From: Actinomycetota bacterium
GTDB taxonomy: Bacteria; Actinomycetota; Actinomycetes; Nanopelagicales; Nanopelagicaceae
DNA length: 38,846 bases
Assembly: GCA_010031635.1 (NCBI GenBank)
Contig: RGZI01000007.1
Span: 1-38,846, forward strand
Direction: 5' to 3'
Each line of letters begins with the position of its first letter. The stretch's first letter is position 1. Under the pieces are notes generated by a model. That model saw only the letters and a list, made by a program, of their open reading frames with translations, was not told the origin of the DNA and searched no databases. The translations under genes were made by a program, and so were the position numbers. Positions 33,717 through 38,846 of this stretch are shown here, in pieces.

Positions 33717-36161
33717 CTAGCTCTGAATAGCCAACTCTTCCGGTCTCGGGCATGAACAAATCAAATTACGGTCACCGTGTACTCCATCAATCCGTCCAAC
33801 TGGTGGCCAGTATTTATTCGCCATATCTATAGGCTCGCAATCCTTGTCTGGAAGACCATTTGGGAAGCCGCCAATCTCTCGTGAGTAAGCCTGGCCCCAC
33901 TCCCCTAACAAAGATTGAGCGGTATGCGGAGCTGCTCGCAACGGAGATTGTTCGATTGTTAGCGTTCCATCAATTACCTGTTGAATCTCTGCTCTAATTG
34001 AAAGCATCGCTCTAATGAATCTATCTAATTCAACGAGATCTTCTGATTCAGTTGGTTCAATCATCAGAGTTCCGGAAACTGGGAAGGAAACAGTTGGAGC
34101 ATGGAATCCATGATCCATCAACCGCTTGGCAACATCATCTACCGTCACTCCACAGATTTTTGTCAGTGGACGCAGATCAATAATGCATTCGTGTGCAATC
34201 AAACCTGATTTGCCACGATATAAAACTGGGTAAGCATGATTTAGTGATTTCGCTAAATAATTCGCAGACACAATTGCAATCGCTGTTGCATTTTTCAAAC
34301 CTTCAGCACTCATCAATCGGATATATGCCCATGGAATATTTAAAATTCCAGCGGATCCAAATGGGGCACCGCTAATCGGCCCAACCCCACTTTCTGGACC
34401 CGCCGTTACATCTAGTGGATGCGAAGGTAAATACGGTGCCAAATGCGCCCGGACCCCTACTGGACCAACGCCTGGTCCTCCCCCTCCATGAGGGATACAA
34501 AACGTTTTATGAAGATTCAAATGTGAGACGTCAGCGCCAAATTTCCCGGGTTTAGCTAAACCAACTAGTGCATTTAAGTTAGCCCCATCCACGTAGACCT
34601 GTCCGCCTGCGTCATGCACTGCTTCGCAAATATCCCCGATCGCTTCTTCAAAGACGCCATGAGTTGATGGATAAGTAACCATTAAAGCTGCCAAAGCATC
34701 TCTATGAGTTGCAATTTTTGAATTCAAATCTGCAAGATCAACATTTCCTAATTCGTCACATCCAATTACTACCACTCTCATGCCGGCCATAACCGCGCTA
34801 GCCGCATTAGTTCCATGAGCACTAGAAGGAATCAAACAGATATCTCTTGCAGTATCCCCACGCATTAAATGATATTTACGAATTGCAAGTAATCCGGCGA
34901 ACTCCCCTTGACTGCCAGCATTTGGTTGCCTACGAAGATAAATATTTATGCCCGCACTTTGCGCCTTGTTGACCAGAGCCTGAGCATCACTGCTTTGAAT
35001 GGTAAATGTATCGAAGTAGGATTGAGTGACTACTTCGTATCCGCTGGCTTTAAAGTTTGAAATCAATAATGCAGTAAAAAAATGAATTCTTTCAGCGATT
35101 GCTTCTAGACCGCGCGGCCCATGCCACATTGCATACAAGGCGGAAATATTTGCTAATAAAACTTGAGCAGTGCAGATATTGCTGGTGGCCTTTTCGCGGC
35201 GAATATGCTGTTCTCTAGTTTGCAAAGCTAAACGGTATGCACGTGCACCATTTGCATCAACACTCTCGCCAACCAATCTGCCTGGCATCGTGCGTTCTAA
35301 TCCAGTACGAACTGCAAGGAATCCGGCATGCGGACCGCCAAATCCCATCGGAACACCAAACCTTTGCGCCGAACCTACAGCCGCATCAAAACCCCACTCC
35401 CCCGGTGCTTTCAGGAGTGTTAAAGCGAGCAAATCTGTAGCAGCGATCGCTAATCCGCCATGTTCTTTTATTTCAGCAATCGCCCGTGCTGGATTCCGAA
35501 GTGCACCCGTGCTGCCCGGATAACTAATTAGTAGTCCAAATCCCCGAGGAATTGGCTGAGAAATATCAATCAATTCAATCTTAATCCCGAGTGGTAATGC
35601 TCGAGTTTCAATCACGGCGATAGTTTGTGGATGTGTGTCTCGATCTACCAAGAAAGGAGCTTCATCTTCGCCATTCCAACTTCTTCGCGCGATCCCCATC
35701 GCCTCGGCTGCTGCCGTTGGCTCATCCAGCATCGAAGCATTCGAAATTGCTAATCCGGTTAAATCTGTAATGACTGTTTGAAATAAAAATAATGTTTCTA
35801 ATCTTCCCTGACTGATCTCAGGTTGATATGGAGTGTAAGCGGTGTACCAAGCCGGATTTTCTAATACGCCGCGTTTAATTACGGCTGGCGTTATGGTGTT
35901 GTAATAACCAAGACCGATCATCGATGTGAAACTTTTATTTAATTTAGCGCGCTCCCGCAATTCCGCAATCACTTCAACTTCACTTGCGGCTTCTGGCAAT
36001 TTGGCATTATCCAAATCTGTTGCAATGGATTTTGGTAACACCGCAGAAATCAATTCATCTGTAGATTTAAAATTTAGAAACTCGAGCATTTGATTTGTGG
36101 CAGCAAGATCTGGACCTATGTGTCGATCGATGAATTTACTGCTTTCCGCAAAGCTAGCCAT
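33717..36161 (-). CDS. gcvP: Glycine dehydrogenase (decarboxylating), P-protein with internal in-frame deletion
   Basis: P-protein of the glycine cleavage system: PLP-dependent decarboxylation of glycine onto lipoyl-GcvH. Start ATG has GGGGGAG upstream. The N-terminal half ([22 protein letters not shown]) and the C-terminal half ([37 protein letters not shown] with the PLP Lys) are both well conserved. The protein is 814 residues, however, against about 950 in the family. The loss is at one point: residue ~411, where INIYLRR jumps to QPNAGSQGE. The missing ~130 residues normally include the GSCTMKLN motif and the start of the second half. The reading frame is kept. As written, the enzyme is probably inactive, unless this is an assembly gap. 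No gcvT or gcvH is in the window. Confidence 0.88.
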   Translation of the reverse strand: MASFAESSKFIDRHIGPDLAATNQMLEFLNFKSTDELISAVLPKSIATDLDNAKLPEAASEVEVIAELRERAKLNKSFTSMIGLGYYNTITPAVIKRGVLENPAWYTAYTPYQPEISQGRLETLFLFQTVITDLTGLAISNASMLDEPTAAAEAMGIARRSWNGEDEAPFLVDRDTHPQTIAVIETRALPLGIKIELIDISQPIPRGFGLLISYPGSTGALRNPARAIAEIKEHGGLAIAATDLLALTLLKAPGEWGFDAAVGSAQRFGVPMGFGGPHAGFLAVRTGLERTMPGRLVGESVDANGARAYRLALQTREQHIRREKATSNICTAQVLLANISALYAMWHGPRGLEAIAERIHFFTALLISNFKASGYEVVTQSYFDTFTIQSSDAQALVNKAQSAGINIYLRRQPNAGSQGEFAGLLAIRKYHLMRGDTARDICLIPSSAHGTNAASAVMAGMRVVVIGCDELGNVDLADLNSKIATHRDALAALMVTYPSTHGVFEEAIGDICEAVHDAGGQVYVDGANLNALVGLAKPGKFGADVSHLNLHKTFCIPHGGGGPGVGPVGVRAHLAPYLPSHPLDVTAGPESGVGPISGAPFGSAGILNIPWAYIRLMSAEGLKNATAIAIVSANYLAKSLNHAYPVLYRGKSGLIAHECIIDLRPLTKICGVTVDDVAKRLMDHGFHAPTVSFPVSGTLMIEPTESEDLVELDRFIRAMLSIRAEIQQVIDGTLTIEQSPLRAAPHTAQSLLGEWGQAYSREIGGFPNGLPDKDCEPIDMANKYWPPVGRIDGVHGDRNLICSCPRPEELAIQS

Positions 36162-36245
36162 CTACTACTCCCCCAAAAAAACTGCCGCTATTTCTTATGG
36201 GTGCAGATTAGGCGAAGTTTGAGCGAGAATCTCGTTTAAAACTCT

Positions 36246-36746
36246 TTAAGCGCCTTTGAGTCGCCGGCGAGTTGAAAGTTCATCATCTGAATCTTGCAGC
36301 GGCAGGTTCTCACTTGGAAGTTCAGCGAGTGATCCTTCGACTTCGCGCCAAACTGAACCGATCGCAATTCCAAAAACCCCTTGGCCACCTTTTAGTAAAT
36401 CAATGACATCGTCAGGGCTTGCGCATTCATAGATAGAGGCGCCATCACTCATCAAAGTTAAATTTGCCAAATCGGCGGTACCTGCACCACGAAGGTGCTC
36501 TACCGCAGTTCGAATATTTTGCAATGAGATTCCGGTATCAAGTAATCTCTTAACAATTTTCAAAACTAAAATATCTCTAAAGCTGTAGAGCCGTGAAGTT
36601 CCGGAACCTGTTGCATTGCGAATGCTTGGTTCGACTAAAGATGTCCGCGCCCAATAATCAAGTTGCCGATAAGAGATTCCCGCTGCTGAACAGGCGATAG
36701 CGCCCCGATAACCGAGTTGGCCGGTTTCTAGCTCTGAATTCGCCAT
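36246..36746 (-). CDS. MerR-family transcriptional regulator (Rv1830-like)
   Basis: About 166 residues from ATG 36746, which has CAGGAGCT upstream; the ORF-track start at 36821 adds 25 residues without a ribosome site. The MerR DNA-binding domain is AACSAAGISYRQLDYWARTSLVEPSIR with SRLYSFRDILVLKIVKRLLDTGISLQNIRTAVEHL. A C-terminal domain with DDVIDLLKGGQGVFGIAIGSVWREVEG matches the Rv1830 group. Those regulators sit upstream of gcvP in actinobacteria, as here (84 bases). Its targets are not known to me; gcvP is a reasonable guess from position. No effector-binding cysteines are seen. Confidence 0.87.
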   Translation of the reverse strand: MANSELETGQLGYRGAIACSAAGISYRQLDYWARTSLVEPSIRNATGSGTSRLYSFRDILVLKIVKRLLDTGISLQNIRTAVEHLRGAGTADLANLTLMSDGASIYECASPDDVIDLLKGGQGVFGIAIGSVWREVEGSLAELPSENLPLQDSDDELSTRRRLKGA

Positions 36747-36863
36747 TTTTAGCTCCTGATGACCTGTTATACCTGGGGAAGCAGGTTTGCTAAGGGTAAA
36801 TCCTGCCCCGGCCCGAATCAATCACCAACACGGACAAGTTAAAGTAATGGTTGAGGGTTTGGT

Positions 36864-37247
36864 TCACCGATTACGTCTACGGCCTTTAAGAGCAAAAAAG
36901 TAAGCCGCGGCAAGGGCAACTTCGAAGATTAGTAAAAGCAGGTGCCACAAGCCCCATCCCCCTGGAGCAAAGAGCGTTAAAACAAATGTGGCGGCGCTGA
37001 TCAGCAGCAATATTGCTCCTGCTTGCCGCAACCCTCGCTCACCTAGGAAAGCCGCGGCCAGGGTCAACAAGGCCGCCATTCCCAGATTGCCGATCCCAAC
37101 AAGTCGGAAACTCCACTCTAACTCTCTACTTGAGGTTAAGTCTAGTAAGGCAATTGGCACACTTGGGCGAAGCAACAATGCCAAGGCCGCTAGGGCCAAC
37201 AATCCGGCAGTTGATCGCAGTAGCAAAATAACTCGGTACTCCAACAC
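36864..37247 (-). CDS. Small GC-rich integral membrane protein of unknown function
   Basis: 127 residues, mostly Leu/Ala/Gly, with four predicted membrane segments (~7-30, ~45-66, ~74-95, ~100-120) and a basic C-terminus (KGRRRNR). I do not recognise the family. GTG 37247 follows TACCTT by six bases, the same leaderless arrangement seen elsewhere. Hand counts of two 60-base lines gave 33 and 39 G+C, higher than the flanking nuclease gene (29). It interrupts the otherwise conserved garA-ftsR-nuclease-MerR-gcvP order between the nuclease and MerR genes. High GC can come partly from Ala/Gly/Leu-rich membrane segments, so transfer is not proven. Confidence 0.6.
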   Translation of the reverse strand: MLEYRVILLLRSTAGLLALAALALLLRPSVPIALLDLTSSRELEWSFRLVGIGNLGMAALLTLAAAFLGERGLRQAGAILLLISAATFVLTLFAPGGWGLWHLLLLIFEVALAAAYFFALKGRRRNR

Positions 37248-37321
37248 GCTTTGAAGGTACTACCCATAGCCTTCGCTGGAAAGGGTTTTAACTATTAATT
37301 AATCTCTAAATCGCCCGATCT

Positions 37322-37792
37322 TTACCCGACAAAGTCCTCGGGTTCAATCTGATCCAGAAATTCGCGGAACTTTTCAACCTCATCATCTGATTGGTCAGCG
37401 ATTTCAATCCCAACTTCATCTAAAAGTGCTTCCCCACCAAATATTGGACTGCCAGTACGCAACGCTAATGCGATTGCATCCGATGGACGTGCGGATAATT
37501 CAACTCCATTAGCTAATTTCAAAGTCGCGTAAAAGACTCCATCTTTCATCTCAGAGATTTCAACCTGTTCTAAATTTGATCCAACTGCCAACAAAAGATC
37601 TTTCAACAAATCATGAGTTAATGGTCGAGGTGGCAAAACCCCTTGTTGTGCAAATGCAATTGAAGTGGCCTCCACTGCGCCGATCCAAATTGGGAGGTAA
37701 CGATCCCCACCAGTTTCGCGCAACAAAACAATTGGTTGACTTGAAGGCATCTCAACGCGAACCCCGATGACCTCTAACCGCTTCATCCCCAC
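37322..37792 (-). CDS. Bifunctional nuclease family protein (DUF151, Rv1829-like)
   Basis: About 154-156 residues, depending on start GTG 37792 or ATG 37786; a TAGAGT box six bases before the ATG favours the ATG as a leaderless start. The DUF151 core is PIVLLRETGGDRYLPIWIGAVEATSIAFAQQG, with THDLLKDLL, and the second block is ELSARPSDAIALALRTGSPIF. The C-terminus is acidic (DQSDDEVEKFREFLDQIEPEDF). Related proteins are reported to have RNase/DNase activity, but the role in actinobacteria is unclear. It lies downstream of ftsR, in the garA-ftsR-nuclease order conserved in the class. Confidence 0.9.
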   Translation of the reverse strand: MGMKRLEVIGVRVEMPSSQPIVLLRETGGDRYLPIWIGAVEATSIAFAQQGVLPPRPLTHDLLKDLLLAVGSNLEQVEISEMKDGVFYATLKLANGVELSARPSDAIALALRTGSPIFGGEALLDEVGIEIADQSDDEVEKFREFLDQIEPEDFVG

Positions 37793-37810
37793 ACTCTAGT
37801 CTTGCCCGCT

Positions 37811-37870
37811 ATCTCTCGCCCGATCTCTCGCCCGATCTCTCGCCCGATCTCACGACAAATCTCGCGCGTT
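37811..37870 (-). repeat. 12-bp intergenic tandem repeat between ftsR and the nuclease gene
   Basis: Three perfect units ATCTCTCGCCCG (37811-37846, plus-strand reading) are followed by two degenerate units beginning ATCTC (37847-37870). The array fills most of the gap between the ftsR stop and the nuclease promoter. The unit length is a multiple of three, but no open frame supports translation. Confidence 0.85.
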
Positions 37871-37876
37871 ATCTCT

Positions 37877-38584
37877 TCAACGGGCTCGGTTTAATCCGGC
37901 ACGAACTAGCGCGCCATGAAGTGAGAGTGTTAATCCAGCTAACTCGCGCTCAACTTCTTGCGCTCTAGCTTTTGCTTCTGAACTTCTTTGCCGCAGTAAA
38001 GGTGTGATCACCTGTTCTACTAAACCAATTTCACGATCTGCTGAACTCTTGAATGACCGTAAATGTCGCGCTTCAATACCAAAGGCAGCCATCGCTGCAA
38101 CCGATCTTGCGATCGATAAAGCATCACCATCAAAATGTCGTGCTTTCGAAGTTATTAATCCATATGTCTCTAATTCAGCCAACTGCTCATCGGAAAGTCC
38201 GGAAGCACTCAAAATTTCATTTCGCGAAAGTTTCAAATCTGAACTGTCTGTGGCAACTCTTTCGCCGTTGATACTTGTAATTTTTGGAACCATAGGAGTT
38301 CCACCAGGAATTGCCGGTGGCTCTAAACCGCGATCGATAGCCTCGAGGTGATCTTTAATAACTCGTAATGGAAGGTAGTGATCACGTTGCACGCCCAGCA
38401 CATAACGCAAGCGATCCAAATCATGGTTACTAAATTTCCGGTATCCAGATGGAGTTCGTTGCGGTTCGATCAATCCTTCTGATTCCAAAAAGCGAATCTT
38501 TGAAATAGTTACTTCAGGGAAGTCGTTGCGCAACTTTGCTAGTACCTCTCCGATACTTAAATATGCGCGTGCTGGAACTGCCAT
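37877..38584 (-). CDS. ftsR: MerR-family regulator FtsR (Rv1828-like)
   Basis: 235 residues. The N-terminal MerR helix-turn-helix is LSIGEVLAKLRNDFPEVTISKIRFLESEGLIEPQRTPSGYRKFSNHDLDRLRYVL. A second, MerR-like C-terminal block follows (LSRNEILSASGLSDEQLAELETYGLI), a domain arrangement I recall for the Rv1828/FtsR group. In Corynebacterium glutamicum the homologue next to odhI (garA) activates ftsZ, so a cell-division role is plausible here. It follows garA on the same strand with two bases between the garA stop and the ftsR ATG; AAAGGCG upstream serves as ribosome site. Appears intact. Confidence 0.88.
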   Translation of the reverse strand: MAVPARAYLSIGEVLAKLRNDFPEVTISKIRFLESEGLIEPQRTPSGYRKFSNHDLDRLRYVLGVQRDHYLPLRVIKDHLEAIDRGLEPPAIPGGTPMVPKITSINGERVATDSSDLKLSRNEILSASGLSDEQLAELETYGLITSKARHFDGDALSIARSVAAMAAFGIEARHLRSFKSSADREIGLVEQVITPLLRQRSSEAKARAQEVERELAGLTLSLHGALVRAGLNRAR

Positions 38585-38586
38585 CT

Positions 38587-38846
38587 TTACGCCTTTCCTT
38601 CCCCTGAGATATAGATCAACCGATATTTGCCGATTTGAATTTGGTCACCATGTACTAAAGCAGCGCTATCTGAACGCTGACCATTTACATAGCTTCCATT
38701 CAAGCTTCCGCTATCGGTGATTGTGAATCCTTTTCCGATCCGTTCCAAAGTCGCATGAACTCTTGAAACAGTTACATCATCTAAAAAAATCTCATTTTTT
38801 GGATTGCGACCAATAGTTAATTTTTCGGTGTTGAGTAAATATCTAG
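38587..38846 (-). CDS. garA: FHA-domain protein GarA/OdhI, partial (C-terminal part)
   Basis: The gene enters from the right edge; the last ~86 residues are readable on the minus strand. The FHA core is visible: LTIGRNPKNEIFLDD (phosphothreonine-binding Arg), VTVSRVHATL (Ser and His), GSLNGSYVNG and HGDQIQIGKYRLIY. This corresponds to GarA/OdhI, which inhibits 2-oxoglutarate dehydrogenase and related enzymes when unphosphorylated and is switched off by a Ser/Thr kinase. The N-terminal threonine motif is outside the window, so kinase control cannot be checked. It ends two bases before ftsR, matching garA-Rv1828 order. Confidence 0.9.
   Translation of the reverse strand, partial: RYLLNTEKLTIGRNPKNEIFLDDVTVSRVHATLERIGKGFTITDSGSLNGSYVNGQRSDSAALVHGDQIQIGKYRLIYISGEGKA

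Noticed and set aside
36747-36821. N-terminal extension of the MerR gene to the ORF-track start
   Set aside because: The extra 25 residues precede a good ribosome site (CAGGAGCT) and do not resemble the family's N-terminus.
37811-37870. CRISPR-like array or a coding RARD repeat in the 12-bp tandem array
   Set aside because: The units are contiguous without spacers. The frame that would read the repeat is cut off from ftsR by a stop and by a further stop in the degenerate units.

Overview
The window reads as about 39 kb of chromosome from a low-GC, streamlined actinobacterium. Mycothiol ligase (mshC), the DUF3090/SCO1664 pair, PafB-PafC, HelY, GarA with its MerR neighbour and the actinobacterial gcvP block are all class-typical genes in class-typical order. 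The low base composition, very short intergenic gaps and many 4-bp overlaps suggest a freshwater Nanopelagicales ('acI')-type genome. That taxonomic placement is inference. The window is cut inside a gene at both ends: a zinc alcohol dehydrogenase on the left and a GarA-like FHA protein on the right.

Layout. 1-4140: alcohol dehydrogenase (partial), ABC-F ATPase, then a minus-strand run of quinone oxidoreductase, small membrane protein and apt, and a tRNA-Leu(GAG). 4205-10647: a broken M20 peptidase, DUF5703, an aldo/keto reductase, then histidine phosphatase, DUF3090, SCO1664-like kinase-fold protein and mshC, and a convergent PAC2 gene. 10692-17269: metH, a HAD phosphatase, a RecB-like nuclease, trmI and a cyclophilin lipoprotein. 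17315-26105: pafB, pafC, tatA, tatC, a lipid-kinase-like gene, helY, a 5'-3' exonuclease and lnt. The Pup-proteasome genes that in mycobacteria lie between trmI and pafBC are absent here. 26209-32107: an accessory sugar-type locus with an enolase-superfamily enzyme, two ABC permeases, a Tat-exported binding protein and an FAD oxidoreductase, but no ATPase subunit. 32192-38846, all minus strand: garA, ftsR, bifunctional nuclease, a GC-rich membrane protein, a second MerR gene, gcvP and a tandem SUMF1-domain protein. This matches the Rv1827-Rv1832 block of Mycobacterium tuberculosis apart from the membrane and SUMF1 genes.

The most striking observations are these. (a) Several genes carry internal deletions: the M20 peptidase and the second permease are broken out of frame by losses I estimate at about 80 bp each, gcvP has lost about 130 codons in frame, and the binding protein may also be short. 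This is either real decay or an assembly/amplification artefact. (b) The enolase-superfamily gene and the permease operon have near-identical promoters, so the enolase gene sits between two promoter-sized direct repeats and has a higher GC content than its neighbours. (c) An 8-bp tandem repeat at the start of the first permease could act as a frame switch. (d) Many genes have a TANNNT box 6-8 bases before the start codon, implying leaderless transcripts, and trmI and the RecB-like gene share one palindromic -10 box. That arrangement forces the nuclease gene to begin at a non-canonical codon, probably ATT.

No CRISPR array, insertion sequence, phage gene or rRNA was seen, and no gap exceeds 300 bases.
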